Source: Isoetes taiwanensis | Taxonomy: Eukaryota > Streptophyta > Lycopodiopsida > Isoetales > Isoetaceae | Reading direction: 5' to 3' | DNA length: 64,000 nucleotides | Assembly (NCBI GenBank): GCA_021234155.1 | Contig: JAJEKV010000063.1 | Location: forward strand, 1,704,947-1,768,946 | Shown here: piece after piece, positions 11,580 to 20,167 of the stretch | How the letters are laid out: the number at the start of each line of letters is the position of its first letter | Numbering within the stretch: position 1 is the first letter of the stretch | Made by a program: the position numbers and the translations under genes | The notes under the pieces: model-generated | What the model saw: only the letters and a program-made list of their open reading frames with translations | The model's database searches: none | Told to the model about the DNA's origin: nothing

Positions 11580-13250
11580 TCAATAGGAAGTACTTGTGAC
11601 ATCCCTATTTCCCTCTGCGGAAATGATATGGCCTAAATAATCAACCTTCGGAGTGGCGAACTTGCACTTAGAGAACTTGGCATAGAGTTGATGACGTCTC
11701 AGCTTTTGTAGGGCCAATCTAAGATGTTTCTCATGTTCCTCAAGGGTCTTACTGTAGATGAGAATGTCGTCGAAGAAGATAACAACAAAATCATCCAAGT
11801 ATTGTCGGAAGACATCATTCATTAGTCGCATGAACGTTGCTGGGGCATTAGTTAATCCAAACGGCATAACTGTAAATTTATAATGCCCATACCGAGTGCG
11901 AAAAGCGGATTTCTTGATCCTTATCTGATGGTATCCGGAGCGTAGATCAATCTTTGAGAAATACTTAGCCCCTTGTAACTGATCCATTAGGTCATCTGCC
12001 CTAGGCAAAGCATAGCGATTCTTGATGGTATGCTTGTTAAGTTGCCGGTAATCAATACACATCCTCAGCGAGCCGTCCTTTTTCTTAACGATTAGAATAG
12101 GAGCGCCAAAAGGCGAAACACTAGGTCGGATGAAACCTAGGTTTAGTAGCTCCTGAAGTTGCTTCTTAAGTTCTGCCAATTCTGGAGGACTCATACGGTA
12201 CGGGGCCTTGCTAGTAGGCTTGGTGCCCGGCTCTAAAGCTATTTCACATTCCACCCCTCTGAAAGGAGGAAGCTTCTGAATCTCATCTGGGAAAAGGTCA
12301 CCAAATTCCCGGAGAAGACGAGCAATCCCTTCTGGCAAGGTATCGATTACTTGCTTCTGTTTAGCACCTGACTCTATGGACGCAAGGGAAATGATGCAGA
12401 GGAGCTTTTCCTTGCGTATAGCTTTATCCAACTGTCTAATGGACATAGGCTGCATGATAGGGTTGAAGGGTTCACCTTTAATAGTCACGCGGGCTCCATT
12501 GGTTGCGTCGAAGGTAACTTCCCTCTTCTCGCAGTCTATGTTGGCTTTTGCGGATGCCAAGAATTCCATACCAACAATAAGGTCATATTTACCAATGTCC
12601 ATCAACTCGGCACCCAAAGCCACTGGTGCACCTGGCAACTGCATCTTAAGATTGATGCGACGGCCATGAGTATGCCTGACCTTACCACTGGCTAGAGTGA
12701 CAGGCCTTGGTCGAGACCTTAATGTTTCAAGCTGTAAGACCTGAGCCATTCTAGGGGAAGCAAAATTATGTGTACTTCCCGTATCCATAAGAATTACAAA
12801 AGGCTTACTGTCTACTTGACCTATGGTGGAAATGACAGCAGGCTGACTTTCGGCATTGCCGGTTTCTATAGCTGCAAGAATATGAGACGCACCATGAATA
12901 TACTCAGGAGCCTCGTCCTCGACAGGTAAGGTTGTCTCCAGCTCGTCCCAATCGAGGTCGGCCATGGCCAGCTGGGCAGTCTGCGTAACATAAGGACAGT
13001 TGTGCATAAAGTGCCCAGGTCGCATACACCTGTAACATGCCTTATCCCGGCGGAGCTGTTCTCGGGCCTCCTTAGGAATAGACTGTAAAAGGTTTCGTAC
13101 TTCCTTGCCGACATTGCTCTGTTTGTCAGCTGTGCTGAAAGTAACTTTCTTTTCCGGCCGGCTATACGAGTTCTGTTGAGAAGGGCCCGGACTTGGCGAA
13201 CGGGGTTTGTATGGTGTGGCTGGCCGGGCCTGCGAATAAGATTTCTTGGT
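11580..13250 (-). pseudogene. Gypsy pol: zinc knuckle, protease, RT (truncated)
   Basis: Continuous minus-strand frame. The knuckle [14 protein letters not shown] lies at about 13040-12990. Protease has [13 protein letters not shown] shows [53 protein letters not shown] and the catalytic [12 protein letters not shown], then ends with VDYLGHIIS. Compared with relatives, about five residues are missing between HQIRIK and FRTRYGH. After that the reading frame ends at 11580 in foreign sequence, so RNase H and integrase are lost. A one-base frame change at about 13255 separates it from the gag frame. The product would be a protease-RT fragment. Confidence 0.9.
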
Positions 13251-13254
13251 GTGT

Positions 13255-13620
13255 CCTCCTCGAGGCTCAATGCCTTAGCCTCGGCCTCCGCAACTGATTT
13301 TGGGTCTATGGCTTTAACCATCCGTTTAATTGATGGGGCCAACCCTTCAATATAACCCTCTACGGCTCTCTTTTCATTCATTCCTGGAACATACAGCCTC
13401 AAGCGCATAAACTCATCAGTGTAAGCCTGGACCGACATACCCTTCTGCTCCAACCTATACAAGGTCTGAATCTGCTGGCATTTGTGCGCACGAGGCACAT
13501 AATGCGACTTGAACGCCTTGGCGAACTTCCTGAAGTTGCATCTGCTCCTGTCTAGATGCTTGGCCCTGGCATAGCCCTTCCACCAAATACGGGCAGCTCC
13601 TGTAAGGTTGGTGGTGGCAA
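13255..13620 (-). pseudogene. Gypsy gag capsid, C-terminal part
   Basis: The minus-strand frame reads LTGAARIWWKGYARAK, FRKFAKAFKSHYVPR, LYRLEQKGMSVQAYTDEF, VPGMNEKRAVEGYIEGL, the standard retrotransposon gag capsid pattern that condenses into particles around element RNA. The N-terminal half of the capsid domain is absent: immediately upstream the frame belongs to ORF B and is shifted. At about 13255 another single-base shift separates it from the knuckle/pol frame. Either these are damage, or one of them was a programmed shift in the active ancestor; the sequence cannot decide. Confidence 0.85.
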
Positions 13621-14595
13621 CCTTTCCTGTATCCTTACCTCCTCTTCCTTAAGTTCTTGCTGCTCCTCCTTCACATGAGCAGGGTTATGATATAAATCCT
13701 CTCCCTCGTCATCTGAACCCGAGGGAACCTCAACCATATTAATATTTGGGACGTGAGGTCCCATAGCCGTGAAGGCATCTGGTGAGGGCTGAGAGGCCGG
13801 CTCCTGCATCACGAAGTCCCGAAGCCGTAGCAATGTCTCGGCGGGTTCGATAGTCTCCTGACGGAACTGGAGCAGCTGCTGCACCTCCGAAGGTAGCTCA
13901 ATAGAAGTGAAGTCGATGAAATCATCCATACAATACTCTGCAAGCTCATAAAGCACGTGGTCTTTACGCTTGCGCCTAAATCCAGCCACCATGTGATAAG
14001 TCCAGATAATATCATCCAGGAGAAGGTATTCTTGCCCTTGGAGATAGATGACTGGACGGGCATCCAGCCCTGACAAGCCTACAGCTTGCTCCCGGCGCGG
14101 TGGCAGCTCTTCCGTTAACTGCTTCCAATGGGCGAAGTCGCCCATGCCTATGTGTTCGTCTTCCCCCTCCTCGGAAGACTCAGGCAGTTTGCCTTTCTCT
14201 ATAGGCAAGGTTTCATCCTCGACGTATTGGTCCATGAGGATAGCTAGGGCGAAGGCGACCTTAAGGTATTGCCGCCCCTGATGTTGCACAACGGGCAAGT
14301 GTTTGCCCCATCGGAGCTTTCCCTTCAGGACATCATATGCATGAGTGTCTCCCCCGAGCATCTCTCGGACTACCTCCCGCTCCAGATACAGTTGGGGAGG
14401 ATCCCCAAGAGGAATACACAGAGGGAGCATCTCCTCCCTGTAGAAATCCAAGAATCCGGCGTAATCTGGGTGCCTCTGCATGTTGGCAAGGAGATCTAGG
14501 CGCTGGCATAGCAAAGGCCGCAGCAGGTCGAAAGGGACTTGCGGATCCCATTGCTCTCCGTCATGGTACCAGGCGGCAAGGTCAGCGGCGGCCAT
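13552..14595 (-). CDS. ORF B: extra acidic ORF between H3-fold ORF and gag
   Basis: 347 codons starting at the ATG at 14595, in good initiation context (gcgccATGg). No domain is recognised. Two stretches look like repeats of one another: LPVVQHQGRQYLKVAFALAI (around residue 105) and RPVIYLQGQEYLLLDDIIW (around residue 185). The C-terminal third is very acidic (SGSDDEGEDLYH, KEEQQELKEEEVR). It may be a gag N-terminal or matrix-like domain, since the gag capsid follows directly but in another frame with its N-terminal half missing; it may equally be a separate accessory protein. GC content and position show it belongs to the element. Confidence 0.6.
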   Translation of the reverse strand: MAAADLAAWYHDGEQWDPQVPFDLLRPLLCQRLDLLANMQRHPDYAGFLDFYREEMLPLCIPLGDPPQLYLEREVVREMLGGDTHAYDVLKGKLRWGKHLPVVQHQGRQYLKVAFALAILMDQYVEDETLPIEKGKLPESSEEGEDEHIGMGDFAHWKQLTEELPPRREQAVGLSGLDARPVIYLQGQEYLLLDDIIWTYHMVAGFRRKRKDHVLYELAEYCMDDFIDFTSIELPSEVQQLLQFRQETIEPAETLLRLRDFVMQEPASQPSPDAFTAMGPHVPNINMVEVPSGSDDEGEDLYHNPAHVKEEQQELKEEEVRIQERLPPPTLQELPVFGGRAMPGPSI

Positions 14596-14826
14596 GGCGC
14601 TAGAAGGGAGGAGGAAGCAAGAAAATGAAAGAAAACAAGTGGGAGTACACACTAAAAACCCCTTTTAAACCCTTTTTATTATTACGCTGATGTCAGCAAT
14701 TTCATATTTTAAAATAAAATATAAGGTTCTCAATACATCTTCACTTAAAACAAAAAGAGTTTTTTTTTTTTTTTATTATTTATCGAAAAAAAATATGTAC
14801 AATGGGAAAACCCCGGTAACACAAGG
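14596..14826 (-). other. Spacer between ORF A and ORF B with A-rich tract
   Basis: In minus sense: a short trailer after the old stop of the histone frame, then GATAAATAAT followed by about 17 A (near 14760-14777), then an AT-rich stretch, and TTTAAAAGGGG about 90 bases before the ORF B start. The poly(A)-like tract directly behind the histone domain looks like the 3' end of an mRNA; the following segment could hold an internal promoter for ORF B. No target duplication could be found around the A tract. Confidence 0.45.
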
Positions 14827-16070
14827 CTAAGGATGCTCCCCCCGAATCCTGCGGCGAGGGCTAAGTCCTTGGGCATAATGGTAACTCTCTTCGCGTGAAT
14901 CGCGCAGAGGTTAGCATCACCAAAAAGTGCCACCAGATAGGCTTCAGCAGCCTCTTGGAGTGCCAAAATTGCAAAGGTCTGGAAACGGAGGTCGGTCTTG
15001 AACTGCTGCGCGATCTCCCGTACCAGCCTCTGGAAGGGAAGCTTCCGTATTAGAAGCTGGGTGGACTTCTGAAACTTGCGGATTTCCCGCAAGGCCACGG
15101 TACCGGGTCGGTACCGATGGGGCTTCCTTTGTGGGGCGGGTTTTGTAGGCGGCCCCTTCGGTGCTGGCACCGTCTTAGCGCCAACAGCCGGTCGGGAGTC
15201 ATTCACCCGCTGCTGTCTCCGACTGGAGCTGGTATTCTTGCCAAAAGCTCCGACAGTCCTTAGTTTCTCCTTGTATTGACTGCCGGTCTTTCGGGCTAAA
15301 CCCTTCCTCCGGTGCTTAATGGTCACATGTTCTGTCGGGGTTGGGCCCGACCCACTCCCAGTTGCCCCTCCGTCCTGCGGGTTCAGCTGGTCCTGCCGTT
15401 CCCTCTCCTCCTGTTCAAGCTTCTCCCGTTCCTCCCGGGCTCTCCTCAGATCTTCTTGAATCTGAGCAAAATGTTGGGCTGCGCTTCGGCGAAGAAGCTC
15501 AGCCTGGTACCGCTGTGGCCGCAGACCCATATCTATCTGAATGGTTGTCAGATAGTCTATGCTGATATCGGGGATTTCCCCCCATATAAAGCTGCTGGAA
15601 TCCTCGTGCCAACGGTATGGGGGAACCTCTATTGCTCTACCATCTATGACGGCAAAGCCATCCCCGAGATACCGGTACTCCCTTCCTCGAGCGGCCGTAT
15701 CAGCCCGCTCTATTTCCCGGTGGTCATCCTCCCTGGCCAAACCTCTGACACGGTCGGCCTCCGTCCTGATGTCTTCCTCCTCGGTATGCCCTTCCTGTTC
15801 GGGAGGATAGAATTTAATGAGCATCATGACCATGTCATATTGCTCGACAATGGTGTAGGAGAGCTGGCGGAGGTTCAGCCGGATCAGAAATGGCTCTGAG
15901 AAGTGATAGATAGGATAGGGGATCCTATCGTTGTTCTCAAACCGGTTCACCAACTCATCTAAAAGGATGTCGATGAAGGCCGGATCGGTAGCCATGTACC
16001 GGGCGATCATGGCATAAATCTCCACGATGCTGAGGGTAGAAGGGTCCGGGGCGCTCTTGGTATTGGCCAT
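14745..16070 (-). CDS. ORF A: retroelement protein with C-terminal histone H3 fold
   Basis: 441 codons from the ATG at 16070, 110 bases inside the primer-binding site. Residues 1-95 are a helical domain of unknown type; 96-130 acidic; 130-185 a small globular segment; 190-230 a charged coiled coil; 245-315 a basic Pro-rich linker; 316-405 a near-complete histone H3 core: [72 protein letters not shown]. By eye about 11 of 91 positions differ from plant H3.3, and Tyr41 and Leu90 (H3 numbering) are H3.3-type. The classical H3 tail (ARTKQT...) is absent. After residue 405 the frame is shifted by a one-base deletion near 14853; the expected RRIRGE end and a stop (14827-14829) occur in the next frame. 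So this copy encodes a damaged histone C-terminus. H3-H4 and H3-H3 contact residues (Cys110, His113, Arg116, Asp123) are kept, so dimer formation with H4 is plausible in intact copies. Confidence 0.9.
   Translation of the reverse strand: MANTKSAPDPSTLSIVEIYAMIARYMATDPAFIDILLDELVNRFENNDRIPYPIYHFSEPFLIRLNLRQLSYTIVEQYDMVMMLIKFYPPEQEGHTEEEDIRTEADRVRGLAREDDHREIERADTAARGREYRYLGDGFAVIDGRAIEVPPYRWHEDSSSFIWGEIPDISIDYLTTIQIDMGLRPQRYQAELLRRSAAQHFAQIQEDLRRAREEREKLEQEERERQDQLNPQDGGATGSGSGPTPTEHVTIKHRRKGLARKTGSQYKEKLRTVGAFGKNTSSSRRQQRVNDSRPAVGAKTVPAPKGPPTKPAPQRKPHRYRPGTVALREIRKFQKSTQLLIRKLPFQRLVREIAQQFKTDLRFQTFAILALQEAAEAYLVALFGDANLCAIHAKRVTIMPKDLALAAGFGGSILSLVLPGFSHCTYFFSINNKKKKKLFLF
14856..15125 (-). other. 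Histone H3 core domain (H3.3-like) within ORF A
   Basis: All parts of the fold are present without insertions: alpha-N, alpha-1, loop 1 of canonical length (which argues against CENH3, whose loop 1 is longer), alpha-2, loop 2 and the start of alpha-3. Substitutions against H3.3 cluster at surface positions (E59Q, D77Q, H87F, E105G, T107A, by memory of H3 numbering), while buried and contact residues are unchanged. Lys56, Lys64 and Lys79 equivalents are kept. Confidence 0.93.
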
Positions 16071-16180
16071 AGCGGTAGCACTAAAGTCTACGAAGTCGGG
16101 CGGTGAGGCGCTGGTGGCGGGAAAAGTGGCAAGGGAGTTAGAGTTTGGCCAGTGCTATGATTTCGAGCAACCGAAATCAC

Positions 16181-16193
16181 GGCTCTGATACCA
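16181..16193 (-). promoter_or_regulatory. Primer-binding site (initiator tRNA-Met type)
   Basis: The minus strand reads TGGTATCAGAGCC, the classical complement of the 3' end of plant initiator tRNA-Met, separated from the LTR end by one base. It defines the 5' LTR and the start of reverse transcription, and fixes ORF A as the first internal ORF. Confidence 0.93.
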
Positions 16194-16194
16194 C

Positions 16195-17790
16195 TGTGAC
16201 GCTCCCTGAATATATACGACCCCTGGTCGTATACATACGGGGACTTTCCCCTCCCATGGCGACCATCTCGCCACGAGCAGGGCCCTCCATCTAACCTGGG
16301 CCGTCTACATAGAGACGCTCAGGTGAAGGACACGGAGGGGTCATTCGGCCCACGCCTTCGATGGGCGCCTACGTCGCGGAAGCATGAATACAATTAGCAC
16401 ACAGCATAAATCACGTATAAATAACCACCACGAAGGGTGGCGCATCCATCCAAATACCAACGGCAAAGAATATGCATCTAAAACTAATAAAACACCCAAA
16501 CCCCAGGTTCTACCCCGGCTCAGACTCCAGTGAGGATCGACTGACGGTTGGGCCTCAAGAGATCAGCAGACCGAATCTTGGCATGGCGTTGGCTGGCATA
16601 GAACATCGGCTAGGGTTGTCCACTCCATCCGCCCCCTCATTGCACACTTTGCGGATGGGTCGATTCACGCTTTAATTTCGCTATAGCCTTGGGAGACGCA
16701 CTCTCGGGGATCACCCTTTGGGTCTACTCGGGTTCATGACACTGGTGGATGAGGCAGGTCGGGGAGGTCCCCTTCGGGATCACGCGGTGGTGTCGTGGGT
16801 GAGCTAGAGAATACGTGCCGCATCAGCGATCCCCCGCATCCGTGCAGACTTACTCACCCTAATTCTACTCAAAGTGCATGGTGCCCCATACGGGTCACAC
16901 CACTACACCTGTGGAGTGTCGGACCCATACCCGCCCTCCACGTGACCAGGCTATCGGGCCTAGCCCCTTTGTAGGAGTCTCGGGGAGCCTTTTATGCTCG
17001 TGCAAGACCCCACCCCCTACTTCACCACTGTGTCCCTTGTCTGGTGCTAAGCCAGACCATAGCGTCTATGACCCGGTGGGGTCTTGCGCACAGGCCGAAA
17101 CTACTAGGGTGTTAAAGGAAGCACTAGGAGCATTCTAAACTCAAGCTTAGAGGCCTCTACCCCCCTATTAATCCCTGTTTACTGAAACTACTAACTGACC
17201 CATAGAGACATCGACCATCCCATAACAGAACATCATTCATAATTGAAAAGTATTCCTAATTACCAGAGAAGGGTTAGTCTCACCCAAAACCATCCAGAAA
17301 AGAATCCTAGAGAGTTATTCTACAATTTGCAAATTAACTACCACTAACCAGAGTTTCGGCTGGACCCGTTGTCAAGGGGTGCTCCATGGTATCTTAGGAG
17401 TAACAAGAATAAATGAAAGGGTATTTGGCGATCTGGGGACGAACAACAACGGTTTCCTGAGCGCTCAGCTGCTCCTGGCTCCTTGCTGGGCCGGAATTGG
17501 CCTGATATGAGGATGGCGCTGCCCTTTGGTGGCCTAGTTTAGCAACCCTCATGCTGGCAACCCGGGTGATGCCAAATGGCGCCTTCCTACTATGGATTGA
17601 CTTAATCACATGTCTTTAGATAATTATCCTTAATAATTTGGTTAACATAGCTAATTAAATCCATTGTGGTCACCCCCTAGGTTATCATCCCCCAGGTGGC
17701 GTGCCTTATACCAAGTGACGTGTCCGTATATATACTTGTGGCGTGCCTTATACCAAGTGACGTGTCCGTATACATACTTGGAACGTCACA
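16195..17790 (-). mobile_element. 5' LTR of the histone-bearing gypsy element (1596 bp)
   Basis: The sequence starts TGTGACG at 16195 next to the primer site and ends CGTCACA at 17790, giving the expected TG...CA with a 7-bp terminal inverted repeat. It is GC-rich and contains no long ORF. Near its outer (17790) end a 42-bp unit is tandemly duplicated (17696-17737 and 17738-17779) with a GTGACGTGTCC core; being at the start of the minus-sense LTR (U3) this could be an enhancer repeat. No second LTR is present, so LTR-LTR age cannot be measured. Confidence 0.88.
17696..17779 (-). repeat. 42-bp tandem duplication in LTR U3
   Basis: Two nearly identical 42-bp units each holding accaagtgacgtgtccgtat. 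The tgacgt core matches a bZIP-type (TGACG) site. Position at the outer end of the LTR fits transcriptional control of the element. Confidence 0.75.
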
Positions 17791-18263
17791 GTACATGAAT
17801 TCTGACCCACCATAGTGGATTTTATGTTTTGGGTTAGCTTTTATGGTATTTTTGCACGCTAGTTATTTAACCATCATTCAATTAAATTGGAATTATGTCT
17901 ATTCCAAAATCGCGCCATATAAGCCTTTTATTGACCATTATATTGAATTAACCACACTTTTGCACTGAGTTCGTTTTCGGCCTAGGAATATGCATTTTGT
18001 ATTGAAAGGGAAAGGCATTCAAATATTCGATGCAAATCACCCATATTATGACAGAATGTTGGCAATATAAAAAGTAGGAAATTGCTTATTATTTCGTACC
18101 ATCACGGACGACAATGAAATCTATAGATTGAAATTTGTGTGTTTTACGAATAAATAACGGCAAGCAAGTTGCTACAAAATAGAGATTTTCGTGGTTCAAA
18201 TCGCGCGTGGCGCGATTTTGTTGGCATAAATATAGCATAATCAAACAACATAAACTTCAAAAA
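17791..18263. other. Intergenic, first CGCG palindrome
   Basis: AT-rich sequence bordering the gypsy LTR. It holds one copy of the aatcgcgc...gcgcgatt palindrome at 18198-18218. No gene otherwise. Confidence 0.5.
18198..18218. repeat. CGCG palindrome, single copy
   Basis: The copy reads aaatcgcgcg-t-ggcgcgattt, an imperfect 10-bp inverted repeat around one base. It is the leftmost member of a family that is confined to 18.2-29.6 kb. Confidence 0.8.
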
Positions 18264-18485
18264 CTATTCCGATTCATTGTCGACAGGCGCTCCTGAGATC
18301 CTCTCGATCATGAACAAACCATGCTCTGGATTCCATAGAAGATGGATTCCAACATCAAAGGGATCAGGATAGAAGCGGACGGGATTCATAGCAACGATAG
18401 TCAGCCAGTCCTCAAGTTCTATTTCTAGCTGGCGGCAACTGCAGAGGTCCTCATGGTTCATCTTGCAGGTAATAGAATGTGCCAT
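18264..18485 (-). CDS. Small unknown ORF (73 aa)
   Basis: 73 codons with a Cys/His start (MNHEDLCSCRQLEIELEDW) and an aromatic middle (NPVRFYPDPFDVGIHLLWNPEHG). No known domain. It lies between the first palindrome and a long AT-rich stretch and is on the same strand as the ParB-like gene; composition is less AT-biased than the surroundings, which favours real coding origin. It could be a final exon or a separate small gene of the same block. Confidence 0.35.
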   Translation of the reverse strand: MAHSITCKMNHEDLCSCRQLEIELEDWLTIVAMNPVRFYPDPFDVGIHLLWNPEHGLFMIERISGAPVDNESE

Positions 18486-18489
18486 AATA

Positions 18490-19315
18490 AGAAGAAGCAG
18501 GCAGAGGCCAAAGCCGATGGTTTGGCTATTTCATGCATATCTATTTATACACACCTAAATTATTGATGGTATATACATACAAATTATTGCAAGTGTAGCA
18601 AACTATACACATAATATAATAATACAAGACGTACACAAAACCAATAATGCTGCTACAAGAACACAATATATATTCAAAAGCTTTGGTGTAAAGTATATTT
18701 CATATTCAAAACTTTTATGGAAAGTGTATTTTCGGTATACATATATATCAAAAGAGTTCAGGGAAAAAATTACTAAAGTCATATTTTAGTTTAGCTAGAA
18801 CAACTTTGGCTAATTTAACCCAAAATACATAGGAAATCTTTCGAATGTTTGGCTAAAGTTGAATAATTTTCCTTTACTAGTTTTGAATGTTTGGCTATTT
18901 TTTGTTTGAATCTTTATATAAACTTTAGCCAAACATTTATGCTATGCCAAACTTTTTATTGTACGAACATATTAATAATAGAAATCTACTAGTTGAAGAA
19001 CAAAAAACTGTCCATCTAATATAGTATTAGCAACCTCTATTCCATAATCTCATGAATAATCTCATATTTTACATTAGCTATTAAAAAGTATGGCTAATCT
19101 ATCCCTAAATGCATAGGAAAACTTTCGAACGTTTGGCTAAAGTGGAAGAATTTTTCCTCTCCTTCTTTCTTATGTTTGGCTAAACCTTGGTGTAAGGGAG
19201 GTCAACTTTAAAAATATTTGGCGATTTTTTTCTTTTTTCCAAAAATTCCCTCCTTTATAGTTTAGCCGTACTTTTTCCAAAAATGTCCAAAAAATCGCCA
19301 TTTGGCTAATATTAG
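18490..19315. other. AT-rich spacer
   Basis: Strongly AT-rich, with repeated tttggctaa/ttagccaaa words that form short inverted repeats between about 18780 and 19310 (many copies of gtttggctaaagt-type strings). Could be the decayed terminal or subterminal region of a DNA element. No coding signal. Confidence 0.45.
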
Positions 19316-19318
19316 CCG

Positions 19319-19964
19319 CTATTTTTTTCCCTGAAAGAGTTCCCTTTCTAGAATGATTTTCTCAAGGTCCCTGTCAATTTCCCCTATCTGATCAAGTAGC
19401 GGGTATAGTGTTTGTATCTCTTCGACCGTTTTCCCTGAAGCTATTTCTTGCAAGACACTGACAAAACGAAGTAGGAAGTCATCTTTGCTAAACATATCAG
19501 GATGATAAGATGGCGGATTTAATGACTGTGACTGATTGAAGCAACACTTTAGGGCGTCATCATCAACCATGATCATGCCTTCCTTTTCCTCAACACCTAG
19601 GGCATCCATCATGTTGCGCAAGCATTTCACAAATATCTTTTTACCTGTCGGATCTTTAGGGTTTGTGAATGAAACACATTTGCTTTGATCCCAGATGGAT
19701 GCCCAATCTCTATTTAGCTGAGGCACTACTTTCAAAACTTCCTGTATATTTCTATGCTCCATAGATGACCAAATTGCACAACGAAACATACTGAAGGCCT
19801 GGTCCAACATCTCCTTCAGATAAGGGCGCGGGTAAACATATTTGGTACGCGTCTCAAATGGTTGTTGCGCATACCATAACTTATCAAACGTTGCTTTAGG
19901 TAACGTTCTACATAGCACACCATTCAAATCAAAGACCAGTACTTTTGGGGAAGCCGAATCATGT
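19319..19964 (-). other. HAD/FCP1-NIF phosphatase-like exon
   Basis: About 215 codons. Motif 1 reads KVLVFDLNGVLCRTLP: the nucleophile Asp is present, but the second acid of the DxDx(T/V) motif is Asn, as in a subset of plant NIF-like proteins. Then comes PRPYLKEML, AIWSSMEHRNIQEVL (motif 2 Ser) and a VDDDALKC acidic motif. Joined in phase to the methyltransferase-like exon by a 202-nt intron with correct GT-AG ends. Whether it dephosphorylates anything is unclear given the Asn change. Confidence 0.7.
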
Positions 19965-20010
19965 CTGTAACGCAAACAATAAAGTATGAGATGAAAGAAA
20001 TGGAACAAGA

Positions 20011-20104
20011 AAACACGCCAGGCGCGATTTCATTAATGATGCATGTCAACAAAATCTAAAAATATGAAAGTCAAGGAAACTCTAAATCACGCGAGACGCG
20101 ATTT
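20011..20104. repeat. Two CGCG palindromes in an intron
   Basis: Copies at 20011-20030 and 20084-20104, both degraded at the left arm, within the 202-nt intron (19965-20166) between the methyltransferase-like and phosphatase-like exons. Confidence 0.7.
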
Positions 20105-20167
20105 CTATATGCTTGTCGTTTGTAAAATGCATGGATATCATAAGAAAACGAGCATTGGCACAATACC

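Larger units (their letters stand above)
11580..17790 (-). mobile_element. Ty3/gypsy element carrying a histone H3-fold ORF, 3'-truncated
   Basis: Minus-strand LTR retrotransposon. In element order: 5' LTR 17790-16195, primer-binding site 16193-16181, ORF A with a C-terminal histone H3 fold (16070-14745), an A-rich spacer, ORF B (14595-13552), gag capsid C-terminal part (about 13620-13255), zinc knuckle, protease and RT (to 11580). RNase H, integrase and the 3' LTR are absent; the polymerase frame stops abruptly after the LGHIIS motif. GC content is clearly higher than in the flanks. RT and protease wording and the initiator-Met primer site fit the chromovirus-like side of Ty3/gypsy. Frameshifts in ORF A, at the ORF B/gag junction and in gag make this copy inactive. 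Confidence 0.9.

Noticed and set aside
11590-11615. tgtgacatccct taken as the 3' LTR start of the histone-bearing element
   Set aside because: It lies within the last codons of the polymerase frame and the similarity to the LTR start ends after a few bases.
14856-15125. CENH3 (centromeric histone) as identity of the histone fold
   Set aside because: Loop 1 has canonical length and the sequence follows H3.3 closely; CENH3 has a longer, diverged loop 1.
14048-15899. Several plus-strand frames of 70-195 codons opposite ORF A and ORF B
   Set aside because: Shadows of the GC-rich minus-strand element ORFs; no domain and no start context of their own.
16878-17138. 86-codon plus-strand frame in the LTR
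   Set aside because: Lies wholly within a defined LTR and shows no protein similarity.
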